Shown here in pieces: positions 38,111 to 46,060 of a stretch of DNA of 64,000 nt. The notes below the pieces were generated by a model that saw only the letters and a program-made list of their open reading frames with translations, had not been told where the DNA came from and searched no databases. This DNA is from Micromonospora ferruginea (GTDB lineage Bacteria; Actinomycetota; Actinomycetes; Mycobacteriales; Micromonosporaceae), in contig NZ_CP059322.2 in assembly GCF_013694245.2 (NCBI RefSeq), forward strand, positions 4,843,001 through 4,907,000, read 5' to 3'. Each line of letters starts with the position of its first letter. The stretch's first letter is position 1. A program made the position numbers and the translations under genes.

Positions 38111-39301
38111 GTGTCCTCAGCCGAGCCGCTGCTCGACGCCGCCCTCGTGGCGGCGCGCGGCGCCGACGTACGCGCCGCCGAGCGCGCCCTCGACCGGCTG
38201 GTGGTCGGCGACGGCCCGGCGGTGGACGCGGCGCTACTCACCCGCCTGTGCCGGACGCTGGGCCGGCTCTGGCCGCGCGGGTGGCAACCGGTCGACCTGG
38301 ACCGGCTCGCCACCCGGCGGCTCACCCCGCGCGGCGCCCGGCTGCTGCGCGACGCGCTGGCCGCCCAGCGACGCGCGCTGCCCGACCCGGTCCCGACCTG
38401 GTTCGACGAGCAGCTCACCGACCTGGGCGCGCGCTGGGACGCCGACGCCGGCTGGCTGGACCGCCGCGCCGACGGCGACCGGATCACCGCGCTGCGCGAC
38501 GCGGTCGACGCGCTCGTCCTGATCGAGGGGCTGCCGCCGATCGCGCTGCTCCGGCCGCCGCCCGGCGCCGCCGCCGTCCCGCTCGCCGCCGTCCCGGCCA
38601 CCGGCTCCCGGATGCTCGACCGGGTACGCGCGCTGCTGGCGAAGGCGGAGTCGACCGCGTTCCCGGCCGAGGCGGAGGCGTTCACCGCCAAGGCGCAGGA
38701 GCTGATGGCCCGGCACAGCATCGACACGGCGCTGCTCGACGCCACCGCCGCCCGCCCCGACCGGCCGAGCGGGATGCGCCTGGGCACCGACGCCCCGTAC
38801 GCGGCGGCGAAGGCGCTGCTGATCCAGGAGGTGGCGGGCGCGAACCGGTGCGAGTCGGTCTGGTCCGACGACCTGGGCTTCGCCACCGTGCTCGGCTTCC
38901 CCGCCGACCTGGCCGCGGTGGAGCTGCTGCACACGTCGCTGCTGGTGCAGGCCACCGCCGCGATGCTGCGCGGGCGGGCCGGGCGCGGCAAGGGCAGCGG
39001 GCGGCGCACCAAGGGCTACGACGAGTCGTTCCTCAACGCGTTCGCGCTGCGGATCGGCGAGCGGCTGCGGGCGGCCAGCGCGGCGGCGGCCGAGGAGCAC
39101 ACCGACGACCGGTTGCTTCCGGTGCTGGCGGCCCGCACGGACGCCGTCCGGGAACGCACCGAGCAGCTCTTCCCCGGCACCACACGGCACCGCCTCCAGG
39201 TGCGCGACAGCGAGGGCTGGTCATCCGGCACCACCGCCGCCGACCGAGCCTCCCTCACCGCCCCCACCCAGCCACCCCGCCCCCTGCGCGGAGCCCGCTG
39301 A
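38111..39301 (+). CDS. DUF2786 domain protein
   Basis: 396 aa from GTG 38111 with GGGAGA upstream; an in-frame GTG at 38069 is the alternative. The DUF2786 block is near residues 175-215 (RMLDRVRALLAKAESTAFPAEAEAFTAKAQELMARHSID). The rest is Ala/Arg-rich and helical, with no transmembrane segment. A central segment LLVQATAAMLRGRAGRGKGSG followed by RRTKGYDESFLNAFALRIGERL is conserved-looking. Function unknown. Divergent from the DUF3152 gene; followed by the repeat-rich gap. Confidence 0.8.
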   Translation: MSSAEPLLDAALVAARGADVRAAERALDRLVVGDGPAVDAALLTRLCRTLGRLWPRGWQPVDLDRLATRRLTPRGARLLRDALAAQRRALPDPVPTWFDEQLTDLGARWDADAGWLDRRADGDRITALRDAVDALVLIEGLPPIALLRPPPGAAAVPLAAVPATGSRMLDRVRALLAKAESTAFPAEAEAFTAKAQELMARHSIDTALLDATAARPDRPSGMRLGTDAPYAAAKALLIQEVAGANRCESVWSDDLGFATVLGFPADLAAVELLHTSLLVQATAAMLRGRAGRGKGSGRRTKGYDESFLNAFALRIGERLRAASAAAAEEHTDDRLLPVLAARTDAVRERTEQLFPGTTRHRLQVRDSEGWSSGTTAADRASLTAPTQPPRPLRGAR

Positions 39302-39324
39302 ACTCGGCCCGGCTCGTCCTGCGT

Positions 39325-39382
39325 CGATCATGAAGTTGGCCGGCGACGAAGCGGACATCGCATACCGCCAACTTCATGATCG
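39325..39382. repeat. 16-bp inverted repeat containing GCCAACTTCATGATCG
   Basis: The arms CGATCATGAAGTTGGC (39325-39340) and GCCAACTTCATGATCG (39367-39382) are perfect complements with a 26-nt loop. It lies 24 bp after the DUF2786 stop and can serve as its terminator. The sequence resembles a short element I associate with many intergenic places in Micromonospora genomes; that is memory, not a search. Confidence 0.7.
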
Positions 39383-39474
39383 CCGCGGTGCGGGGGGTCT
39401 GGGCTCGTGTCCGGCGCGCGCGAGCTGGTTACCAGGCGTGATGGCGATGTCCGGGGTGGAGGTGACCCCTCGGC

Positions 39475-39602
39475 GCCTTTGCTCTGCAGCCATCCGCGCA
39501 GCGGTTACGGAACGCGACCGAACCGGGTTGTCGCCGACATCGGTGCCCCTGACGGAACAGCAGGTAAACCGCGTGATGCGGATGTGGCTGCAGAGCAAAG
39601 GC
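39475..39602. repeat. Long-range inverted repeat (18-bp arms, 92-nt spacer)
   Basis: GCCTTTGCTCTGCAGCCA (39475-39492) is complementary to TGGCTGCAGAGCAAAGGC (39585-39602). Pairing continues inward after a 2-nt offset (ATCCGC and GCGGAT). The arms could fold a large hairpin or be termini of a tiny non-autonomous element. No transposase is present. Confidence 0.6.
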
Positions 39603-39794
39603 ACCGAGATGCGCCAGCCACTCCCGGGCAATGCCATTACTCTCCGCACCCACCCCAGCCGAACGCGCTGCGTAACCGACCGCTGGGTCAGTGAGCGAGG
39701 CGAGTAGCGGAGTCTCCACCTTGCCGGGCTGCACTTGTCCTGATCAGGGACGGGCTGGAAGCATGATCTCCTCTGAAGTCCAGGAGAGCCGATC

Positions 39795-39851
39795 ATGCCC
39801 ACCAGACCGCCGCACTACCTGCGCGTCGTCTTCGTGGCCGAGCCCGAATAG
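39795..39851 (+). CDS. Possible 18-aa leader peptide or gene remnant
   Basis: ATG 39795 follows AGGAG at 8 nt spacing; the frame MPTRPPHYLRVVFVAEPE ends in TAG. It is 89 bp upstream of the DGPF gene on the same strand. It could be a translated leader, or the relic of a longer gene. Support is only the ribosome site and position. Confidence 0.3.
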   Translation: MPTRPPHYLRVVFVAEPE

Positions 39852-39940
39852 AAAGTCGGCTCGACGTGTCGGATCGGGGCGGCCGGCTCCGACCCGTCTG
39901 CGAGGCGCCACCGACGGTGGCCCCGACCCGAGGAGTGACC

Positions 39941-40309
39941 GTGAAGTACATGCTGCTGATCTGGAACCGGCCCGGCTTCGCCGACGAGCTGACCGAGGCC
40001 GAGCGCAACGCGATCTTCGGTGAGGTCGACGTCATCATGAAGGAGCTGACCGAGTCCGGCGAGCTGGTCGGCGGGGAGGCGCTGGCCCACCCGTCGCAGA
40101 CCCGTACGGTCCGGCCGGCGGCCGGCGGCACCGAGATCACCGACGGGCCGTTCGTGGAGAGCAAGGAGCAGTTCGCCGGCTACCTGACGGTCGACTGCGA
40201 GACCCCGGAGCGGGCCGCCGAGATCGCCGCGCGCTGGCCGGACGTGCGGCACGGCTTCGGCGTGCTGGAGGTGCGCGCGGTGATGGAGCAGGCCGGGACG
40301 GAGATGTGA
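39941..40309 (+). CDS. YciI-like DGPF-domain protein, partner of the ECF42 sigma factor
   Basis: 122 aa from GTG 39941, with GAGGAG upstream. The alpha/beta ferredoxin-like YCII fold shows KYMLLIWNRP at the start and the family signature ITDGPFVESKEQFAGY (about 67-82). The stop overlaps the next start by 4 nt (GTGA). DGPF proteins are regularly encoded beside ECF42-type sigma factors and are thought to modulate them or belong to their regulons; no zinc-binding anti-sigma is present. Biochemical activity is not established. Confidence 0.9.
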   Translation: MKYMLLIWNRPGFADELTEAERNAIFGEVDVIMKELTESGELVGGEALAHPSQTRTVRPAAGGTEITDGPFVESKEQFAGYLTVDCETPERAAEIAARWPDVRHGFGVLEVRAVMEQAGTEM

Positions 40310-41544
40310 CGTCCCGGGCGTTCGAGGACCTGCTGCGGACGCTCGCGCCGCAGGTCCTCGGCGTGCTCGTGCGCCGGCACGGCCAGTTCTTCGCCTGCGA
40401 GGACGCGGTCCAGGAGGCGTTGCTGGCCGCCGCCACCCAGTGGCCGGGGCAGGGCGTGCCGGAACATCCCCGCGCGTGGCTGGTCACCGTGGCGACCCGC
40501 CGGCTCACCGACGAGTGGCGCAGCGAGCACGCCCGCCGGGAGCGCGAGGTCGCGGTGGCGGTCCGGCAGCCGGCGTACGCGGCGGTCGCGCCGCCCGCCG
40601 ACGAGGAGCCGCCGAGCGGGGACGACACGCTGAAGCTGCTGTTCCTCTGCTGTCATCCGACGCTGCCGGTCAGCGCCCAGGTGGCGCTCACGCTGCGGGC
40701 GGTGGGCGGGTTGAGCACCGCCGAGATCGCCCGCGCGTACCTGGTGCCGGAGGCCACCATGAGCCAGCGGATCCGCCGCGCCAAGCAGCGGATCGAGGCG
40801 GCCGGCGCGCGCTTCACGCTGCCTTCGGCGGCCGACCGGGACGAGCGGCTGGGCGCGGTGCTGCGCGTGCTCTACCTGATCTTCAACGAGGGCTACACCG
40901 CGTCGAGCGGGGACGAGCTGCACCGGGTGGAGCTGACCGGGGAGGCGATCCGGCTGGCCCGGGAGCTGCACCGGTTGCTGCCCACCGACGGCGAGGTGGC
41001 CGGGCTGCTGGCGCTGATGCTGCTCACCGACGCGCACCGGGCGGCCCGGACCGGCCCGGACGGGGAGCTGGTGCCGCTGGCCGAGCAGGACCGCACCCGC
41101 TGGGACCGGGTCGCGGTGGCCGAGGGGATCGCGTTGGTGACCGAGGCGTTGACCTGGTCGGCACCGGGCCCGTACCAGGTGCAGGCGGCCATCGCGGCGG
41201 TGCACGCGGAGGCGCCGACGGCGGCGACCACCGACTGGCCGCAGATCGTCGCGCTCTACCGGGTGCTGGCCCGGATCGCGCCGAACCCGATGGTGACGCT
41301 CAACCAGGCGGTCGCGGTGGCCATGGTGGACGGCCCCCGGGCCGGTCTGGCGCTGCTCGCGCCGCTCGGCGAGGACGACCGGACGGCCGGCCACCACCGG
41401 CTGGCCGCGGTCCGCGCGCACCTGCTCGAACTGACCGGCGACCGGGCGGACGCCCGGGCCGCCTACCTGGCCGCCGCGCGGGCCACCACCAGCCTGCCCG
41501 AGCGGCGTTACCTGGAGGTACGCGCCGCGCGCCTGGTCTGTTGA
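40306..41544 (+). CDS. ECF42-type sigma factor with C-terminal TPR-like extension
   Basis: 412 aa from GTG 40306, overlapping the DGPF gene. Region 2 (ACEDAVQEALLAAATQWPGQGVPEHPRAWLVTVATRRLTDEWR) lies at about 25-70. Region 4 lies at about 115-165 (GLSTAEIARAYLVPEATMSQRIRRAKQRI), after the conserved LLFLCCHPTLP. A helical C-terminal extension of about 230 residues (FNEGYTASSGDELHRVELT, then PNPMVTLNQAVAVAMVDGPRAGL) replaces a separate anti-sigma, as in the ECF41/ECF42 groups. Target promoters cannot be named from sequence. Confidence 0.92.
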   Translation: MTSRAFEDLLRTLAPQVLGVLVRRHGQFFACEDAVQEALLAAATQWPGQGVPEHPRAWLVTVATRRLTDEWRSEHARREREVAVAVRQPAYAAVAPPADEEPPSGDDTLKLLFLCCHPTLPVSAQVALTLRAVGGLSTAEIARAYLVPEATMSQRIRRAKQRIEAAGARFTLPSAADRDERLGAVLRVLYLIFNEGYTASSGDELHRVELTGEAIRLARELHRLLPTDGEVAGLLALMLLTDAHRAARTGPDGELVPLAEQDRTRWDRVAVAEGIALVTEALTWSAPGPYQVQAAIAAVHAEAPTAATTDWPQIVALYRVLARIAPNPMVTLNQAVAVAMVDGPRAGLALLAPLGEDDRTAGHHRLAAVRAHLLELTGDRADARAAYLAAARATTSLPERRYLEVRAARLVC

Positions 41545-41550
41545 CGCACG

Positions 41551-41576
41551 CCGGGCCGGCCCGAAGGCCGGCCCGG
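41551..41576 (+). terminator. Terminator hairpin after the ECF42 gene
   Basis: CCGGGCCGGCC (41551-41561) and GGCCGGCCCGG (41566-41576) form a perfect 11-bp stem around the tetraloop CGAA, 6 nt after the stop. It also lies just beyond the end of the convergent CsbD gene and may serve both. Confidence 0.8.
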
Positions 41577-41595
41577 TGGTCGTGCGGGGCGTACG

Positions 41596-41769
41596 TCAGC
41601 TCTTGAAGGCGTCCTTGATCTTCTCGCCGGCCTGCTTGAGCTTGGCGCCGGCCTGGTCGTTGCGGCCCTCGGCCTCGAGGCGCTCGTTGTCGGTCGCCCG
41701 GCCCACGCCCTCCTTGACCTTGCCCGCGGTGTCCTGGGAAGCGTTGTCGATCTTGTCGTCGAGACCCAT
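41596..41769 (-). CDS. CsbD-family stress protein
   Basis: 57 aa from ATG at 41767-41769 with GGAGG five bases upstream. Highly charged and helical: MGLDDKIDNASQDTAGKVKE, GVGRATDNERLEAEGRND, KLKQAGEKIKDAFKS, the hallmark of CsbD-like general-stress proteins. The role at the molecular level is unknown; family members accumulate in stationary phase or under sigma-B-type control. Confidence 0.9.
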   Translation of the reverse strand: MGLDDKIDNASQDTAGKVKEGVGRATDNERLEAEGRNDQAGAKLKQAGEKIKDAFKS

Positions 41770-41838
41770 GGGAACCTCCACCTCAGCAGTTGCGTGACGA
41801 CAACTGGTTACCCCGGCGGTCGGCGGCCCAATCCCACC

Positions 41839-44094
41839 TCACCCGATCGGGCGAAACCGCCGCAACCGGAGGCTGTTCGCCACCACGAAGACCGACGAGA
41901 AGGCCATCGCCGCGCCGGCGAGCATCGGGTTGAGCAGCCCGGCGGCGGCCAGCGGCAGCGCGGCCACGTTGTAGGCGAACGCCCAGAACAGGTTGCCCTT
42001 GATGATCGCCAGGGTGCGCCGGGACAGCCGGATGGCGTCCGCCGCGGCCAGCAGGTCGCCCCGGACCAGGGTCAGGTCGGCGGCCTCGATCGCCACGTCG
42101 GTGCCGGTGCCCATGGCCAGCCCGAGGTCGGCGCGGGCCAGCGCGGCGGCGTCGTTGACCCCGTCGCCGACCATGGCCACCACCCGACCCTCGCGCTGGA
42201 GCCGCTCGACCACCGCCACCTTGTCGGCCGGCAGCACCTCGGCGATCACCTCGTCGATGCCCACTTCGGCGGCCACCGCCTTCGCGACGGTGGTGTTGTC
42301 GCCGGTGAGCAGCACCGGTGTCAACCCCAGGCCGCGCAGCCGGTCGACCGCCGCGCGGCTGGTCGGCTTCACCGCGTCGGCCACCGCGAGCACGCCGCGG
42401 GCCCGCCCGTCCCAGCCGGCCAGCACCGCCGTCCGGCCGGCCGCCTCCGCGCCGGTCGCGGCCCGCGCGACCTCCTCGGGTACGTCGAGACCGCGCTCCC
42501 GCAGCAGCCGGAGCCGCCCGACCACCACGCTCCGGCCGTCGACCGCGCCGGTCACGCCCAGCCCTTCGGTGTTGGCGAAGTCGGTGACCGCCGGCAGCGG
42601 GCCGGCCCCGGTCGCCGCCTCGGCCACCGCCCGCGCGATCGGGTGCTCGGAGGCCGCCTCCAGCGCACCGGCCAGCCGGAGCAGGTCGCCGGCGTCCTCG
42701 CCGGTCGCGGGCAGCACCTCGGCCAGCGCCATCCGGCCGGTGGTGACGGTGCCGGTCTTGTCCAGCACCACGGTGTCGACCCGGCGGGTGGACTCCAGCA
42801 CCTCCGGCCCCTTGATCAGCACGCCGAGCTGCGCGCCGCGTCCGGTGCCGACCAGCAGCGCGGTCGGCGTGGCCAGGCCCAGCGCGCACGGGCAGGCGAT
42901 GATCAGGACGGCCACGGCGGCGGTGAACGCGGCGGTCGGCCCGGCGCCGGTGCCGAGCCACCAGCCCAGCGTGCCGGCGGCCAGCGCGATCACGATCGGC
43001 ACGAAGACGCCGGAGATCCGGTCGGCGAGCCGTTGCACCGCCGCCTTGCCGGTCTGCGCCTGCTCCACCAGCCGCGCCATCTGAACGAGCTGGGTGTCGC
43101 CGCCGATCCGGGTGGCCCGGACCAGCAGCCGGCCGCCGGCGTTGACGGTGGCGCCCACCACGGCGTCGCCCGGCCCCACCTCGACCGGCACCGACTCGCC
43201 GGTGAGCATGCTGGCGTCGACCGCCGAGGTGCCCTCCTCGACCACCCCGTCGGTGGCGATCTTCTCGCCCGGTCGGACCACGAACCGGTCGCCGACCGCG
43301 AGCTGGTCGACCGGGATCCGGACCTCCTGCCCGCCGCGCCGCACCGCCACGTCCTTCGCGCCCAGTTCGAGCAGGGCGCGCAGGGCGGAGCCGGCGGTGC
43401 GCTTGGCGCGGGCCTCGAAGTAGCGCCCGGCCAGGATGAAGACCGTCACGCCGGCGGCGGCCTCCAGGTAGATGTTGCCGGCCCCGTCGCCGCGGGTGAT
43501 GTCGAACCGGAACGGGTGCGTCATACCGGGCATCCCGGCGTCGCCGAGGAACAGCGCCCAGAGCGACCAGCCGAACGCGGCAAGCGTGCCGAGCGAGACC
43601 AGGGTGTCCATGGTCGCCGCGCCGTGCCGCAGGTTGACCAGCGCGGCCCGGTGGAACGGCAGGCCGCCCCAGACCACCACCGGGGCGGCCAGGGTGAGCG
43701 AGGCCCACTGCCAGTGGTCGAACTGCCAGGCCGGCACCATGGCCAGCACGATCACCGGCAGGGTCAGCACGGCGGAGACCCGGAGCCGGGTACGCGCGCC
43801 GCGCAGTTCGTCCACCGGCTCGGCGGCGGTGGTCGCCTCGGCCCGGGCGGGCGGGGGCGGCACCACGGCCGAGTAGCCGGTCTTCTCCACGGTGGCGATC
43901 AGGTCGTCCGGCGCGACCTGGTCGGCGTACCGGACGGTGGCCTTCTCGGTGGCGTAGTTCACCGTGGCCTCGACGCCGTCCATCCGGTTGAGCTTCTTCT
44001 CGATCCGGGCCGCGCAGGACGCGCAGGTCATGCCGCCGATCTTGAGTTCGATCAGGTTCGGCGCGGTGGGCAGCGCCTTTCCCGTGGTGGTCAT
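41839..44094 (-). CDS. copA: CopA, copper-exporting P1B-type ATPase
   Basis: 751 aa. One N-terminal metal-binding HMA domain (GGMTCASC, Cys24 and Cys27), then eight helices with the transport motif CPC (IIACPCALGLATPTALL), phosphorylation site DKTGTVTTGR, SEHPIARAVA and GDGVNDAAALARADLG. The last two helices show N-x6-YN (NLFWAFAYN) and M-x2-SS (MAFSS), which fit the copper(I) exporter group. It exports cuprous ion from cytoplasm. It is the third gene of the minus-strand copper set (copZ, His-rich protein, copA), all presumably silenced by CsoR without copper. Confidence 0.96.
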   Translation of the reverse strand: MTTTGKALPTAPNLIELKIGGMTCASCAARIEKKLNRMDGVEATVNYATEKATVRYADQVAPDDLIATVEKTGYSAVVPPPPARAEATTAAEPVDELRGARTRLRVSAVLTLPVIVLAMVPAWQFDHWQWASLTLAAPVVVWGGLPFHRAALVNLRHGAATMDTLVSLGTLAAFGWSLWALFLGDAGMPGMTHPFRFDITRGDGAGNIYLEAAAGVTVFILAGRYFEARAKRTAGSALRALLELGAKDVAVRRGGQEVRIPVDQLAVGDRFVVRPGEKIATDGVVEEGTSAVDASMLTGESVPVEVGPGDAVVGATVNAGGRLLVRATRIGGDTQLVQMARLVEQAQTGKAAVQRLADRISGVFVPIVIALAAGTLGWWLGTGAGPTAAFTAAVAVLIIACPCALGLATPTALLVGTGRGAQLGVLIKGPEVLESTRRVDTVVLDKTGTVTTGRMALAEVLPATGEDAGDLLRLAGALEAASEHPIARAVAEAATGAGPLPAVTDFANTEGLGVTGAVDGRSVVVGRLRLLRERGLDVPEEVARAATGAEAAGRTAVLAGWDGRARGVLAVADAVKPTSRAAVDRLRGLGLTPVLLTGDNTTVAKAVAAEVGIDEVIAEVLPADKVAVVERLQREGRVVAMVGDGVNDAAALARADLGLAMGTGTDVAIEAADLTLVRGDLLAAADAIRLSRRTLAIIKGNLFWAFAYNVAALPLAAAGLLNPMLAGAAMAFSSVFVVANSLRLRRFRPIG

Positions 44095-44109
44095 CGCGGC
44101 ACCTCCCGG

Positions 44110-45081
44110 TCAGTTGTGCCCGTGCCCCGGGGTGCCGTGTCCGGCGTCCGGGATCGGTGCGGTGGTGGTCGCCGGCGCGGTGGGCGCGGGCGTGGTCGGG
44201 TCGCCGGCCAGGACGGTGAACTCGGCGGTGTGCACCGTGTCGCCGTGCCGGAAGTCCAGGTAGAGACGGTACGCCCCGGCCGAGGGCACCTCGGCCGCGA
44301 ACGTGACCGCCGGCCCGGCGGGTGTCCGCCCGTCACCGGGTTCCCCCTCCGGGTGCACGTGCAGGTAGGCCAGGTCGCCCTGGCGCAGCGCCACCAGGTG
44401 CCCGTACGCCCCGAGGTAGGGCTGGAGGTCGGTGACCGGGCGACCGTCCCGGCTGACGGTGAGGGTGAGCCGGCTGGTGCGGCCCGGCTCCGGCGTGCCG
44501 CCGAGCGTGACGGTGTAGCCGTCGACCGTGGTGCTGGTGGCCGGCGCTGGCAGCGGCCGGGCGGCCAGCGGGCCGGGGACGGTGACGTCGACGCCGAGGG
44601 TCAGCGCCTCCCCGCCGGTGGGGGTGAAGTCGGCGAACGCCCGCCACACGCCGGGCCCGGCGAGCGGTGAGGCGACCCGCCAGGTGCCGTCCTCGGCCAG
44701 TTCCGGGTGCACGTGGCGGAATCCGGACAGGTCGCGCCGGGCGACGATCAGGTGCATGCGCTTGTCGTGGGCCACCTCGTAGCGGGTGACCGGTCGGCCG
44801 TCCGGGCCGGTGATCCGGAACGCGAACTCGCCGGCCGGGGCGGTGACCGGCTGGAACGTGTGGCCGCGGTCGGAGACGAGCAGCCCGCCGGGCAGGTGCG
44901 CGGCGTCGGCCGGGCCCGCGTCGCCGTGGCCGGCGTCGGCCCCGTGGTCGGTGTCGGTGGTGTCGTGGCTGGTCTCGGTGGCCGGGGCGACGGGACCGGC
45001 CAGGTGGCCGATCCCGAACGCCCCGCCGAACACCGCCGCGAGGCCGAGGGCGAAGCCGCTCAGCTTCGTCGCCGTGTTCAT
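44110..45081 (-). CDS. Histidine-rich secreted or membrane-anchored protein of the copper locus
   Basis: 323 aa. An N-terminal hydrophobic segment (LSGFALGLAAVFGGAFGIGHLAG) serves as signal or anchor. A His/Asp-rich stretch (SHDTTDTDHGADAGHGDAG) follows, and the C-terminus ends DAGHGTPGHGHN. The body has two similar beta-sandwich-like modules, each with an HVHP motif (FRHVHPELAEDGTW; AYLHVHPEGEPGDG), suggesting an internal duplication. Placement 15 bp before copA and after copZ implies extracytoplasmic copper binding or delivery. I do not recognise a characterised homologue; the role is inferred from His content and operon. Confidence 0.8.
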   Translation of the reverse strand: MNTATKLSGFALGLAAVFGGAFGIGHLAGPVAPATETSHDTTDTDHGADAGHGDAGPADAAHLPGGLLVSDRGHTFQPVTAPAGEFAFRITGPDGRPVTRYEVAHDKRMHLIVARRDLSGFRHVHPELAEDGTWRVASPLAGPGVWRAFADFTPTGGEALTLGVDVTVPGPLAARPLPAPATSTTVDGYTVTLGGTPEPGRTSRLTLTVSRDGRPVTDLQPYLGAYGHLVALRQGDLAYLHVHPEGEPGDGRTPAGPAVTFAAEVPSAGAYRLYLDFRHGDTVHTAEFTVLAGDPTTPAPTAPATTTAPIPDAGHGTPGHGHN

Positions 45082-45115
45082 GGTGCCTCCTCCGGTTGAC
45101 GGATCGTCGGGCCCG

Positions 45116-45322
45116 TCACGCCTCGGCGAGGTCGTAGCCGGCCTCGTCCACGGCCGCGCGTACCGCGGCGTCGTCCAGCGGGCCCTGACTGGTGACGGTG
45201 ACTCGGCCGGTGGCCAGGTCGACCTGGACGTCGGTGACGCCCGGCAGCGCGGTCAGCTCGGTGCTGACGGCGTTGACGCAGTGGCCGCAGGTCATGCCGT
45301 TCACCTGGTAGGTGGTGTCCAT
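45116..45322 (-). CDS. copZ: CopZ-like copper chaperone (HMA domain)
   Basis: 68 aa from ATG at 45320-45322 with GGAGGGCGAG just before it; the in-frame ATG at 45334 overlaps that ribosome site and is less likely. A single ferredoxin-like HMA fold: MDTTYQVNGMTCGHCVNAV (Cys12, Cys15), then VDLATGRVTVTSQG and AGYDLAEA. It binds cuprous ion and hands it to CopA. First gene of the copper set, directly behind a CsoR box. Confidence 0.94.
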   Translation of the reverse strand: MDTTYQVNGMTCGHCVNAVSTELTALPGVTDVQVDLATGRVTVTSQGPLDDAAVRAAVDEAGYDLAEA

Positions 45323-45339
45323 CTCGCCCTCCATTCGGA

Positions 45340-45354
45340 TACCCCCTGGGGGTA
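45340..45354. promoter_or_regulatory. CsoR operator box 1 (copZ side)
   Basis: TACCCCCTGGGGGTA is a perfect 7+1+7 palindrome of the form bound by CsoR-type repressors (TACCCCnnnGGGGTA-like). On the minus strand it overlaps a TATCCG -10-like hexamer before copZ, so bound CsoR would block that promoter. Confidence 0.85.
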
Positions 45355-45371
45355 CAACGGGAACGTTAGCA

Positions 45372-45386
45372 TACCCCCGAGGGGTA
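45372..45386. promoter_or_regulatory. CsoR operator box 2 (csoR side)
   Basis: TACCCCCGAGGGGTA repeats the box with a 3-nt centre. It lies just upstream of a TATCCT -10 hexamer (45390-45395) whose expected transcription start falls at or next to the csoR ATG (45402), so csoR may be leaderless and self-repressed. Confidence 0.82.
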
Positions 45387-45401
45387 CGCTATCCTCGACG
45401 C

Positions 45402-45701
45402 ATGACCACGCCGTCCACCCCGACCCGGGGCTACACCGCCAGCAAGGACCAGCTCCTCGCCCGGCTCCGTCGCGTCGAGGGCCAGGTCCGCGGCATCGAG
45501 AAGATGGTCGAGGACGACCGGTACTGCATCGACGTGCTGACCCAGATCTCGGCCATCCAGGCCGCGCTGGACAAGGTCGCCCTGGGCCTGCTCGACGGCC
45601 ACGCCCGGCACTGCATGCACGAGGGCGCCGCCGAGGGCCGGGCCGACGAGATGGCGACCGAGATGATGGCCGCCGTCGGCCGCCTGATGAAGCGCGGCTG
45701 A
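45402..45701 (+). CDS. csoR: CsoR-type copper-sensing repressor
   Basis: 99 aa. The all-helical DUF156 fold carries the exact copper ligand pattern Cys42-x24-His67-x3-Cys71 (YCIDVLTQ; GHARHCMHE), the same spacing as Mycobacterium tuberculosis CsoR (36-61-65). Conserved RLRRVEGQVRGIEKM forms the DNA-contacting helix. It represses copZ-copA until cuprous ion binds. ATG 45402 has no Shine-Dalgarno and follows a -10 hexamer at leaderless distance. Confidence 0.95.
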   Translation: MTTPSTPTRGYTASKDQLLARLRRVEGQVRGIEKMVEDDRYCIDVLTQISAIQAALDKVALGLLDGHARHCMHEGAAEGRADEMATEMMAAVGRLMKRG

Positions 45702-45825
45702 GCAGGACCTCCGGCCCCGGGAACGGGTCGCACGGCCCGGCTCCCCCGGCCGCTCGCGGACGTACCGTCGAGGTGACGGCAGGTCGGCGTCAGGCCGATC
45801 CGCCGGACGGACGGAGGGCGGCGCG

Positions 45826-46035
45826 ATGATGTGGTCGGGCCCGATGATGGGCTGGATGTGGCTCTGGTCCCTGCTCGCGCTCGCGGCGCTGGCGGGGCTG
45901 TTCTGGCTGGTGGTCCGGCTGCCCGGTGCGGGCGCCGCGACGCCGGGCACGGCCCGGCGCATCCTCGACGAGCGCTACGCACGCGGCGAGATCGACGAGG
46001 ACGACTACCGGCGGCGGCGCGCCGGCCTGAGCTGA
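45826..46035 (+). CDS. Small membrane protein with SHOCT domain
   Basis: 69 aa. A Met/Trp-rich start (MMWSGPMMGWMWLW) leads into one membrane helix, then a short cytoplasmic SHOCT motif (RRILDERYARGEIDEDDYRRRRAGL). The Met-rich N-terminus next to the copper locus suggests metal contact, although such SHOCT proteins are also common elsewhere. It lies 124 bp after csoR on the same strand. Function unknown. Confidence 0.85.
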   Translation: MMWSGPMMGWMWLWSLLALAALAGLFWLVVRLPGAGAATPGTARRILDERYARGEIDEDDYRRRRAGLS

Positions 46036-46060
46036 CCGCCGGCCGGCCGACGGCCGGCGG
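46036..46060 (+). terminator. Terminator hairpin after the SHOCT gene
   Basis: CCGCCGGCCG (46036-46045) pairs with CGGCCGGCGG (46051-46060) around GCCGA, immediately after the stop at 46035. Confidence 0.7.

Larger units (their letters stand above)
39302..39940. other. Gene-poor interval with inverted repeats
   Basis: The 639 bp hold no convincing long gene. They contain a 16-bp inverted repeat (39325-39382), a second nested inverted repeat (39475-39602), an inverted pair of GGTTACG/CGTAACC elements (near 39503 and 39671) and a short open frame with a good ribosome site (39795-39851). Base composition is less GC-rich than the flanks and codon bias is absent. It may be a decayed mobile element or a structured RNA. 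Confidence 0.6.

Noticed and set aside
41839..44094. Possible duplicate of the ATPase at 1-1017
   Set aside because: The C-terminal signatures differ (MAFSS versus MSAST), so they belong to different P1B groups and are not a recent duplication.
41794..44670. A 958-codon plus-strand frame opposite copA
   Set aside because: It is antisense to copA, which has all P-type ATPase motifs.
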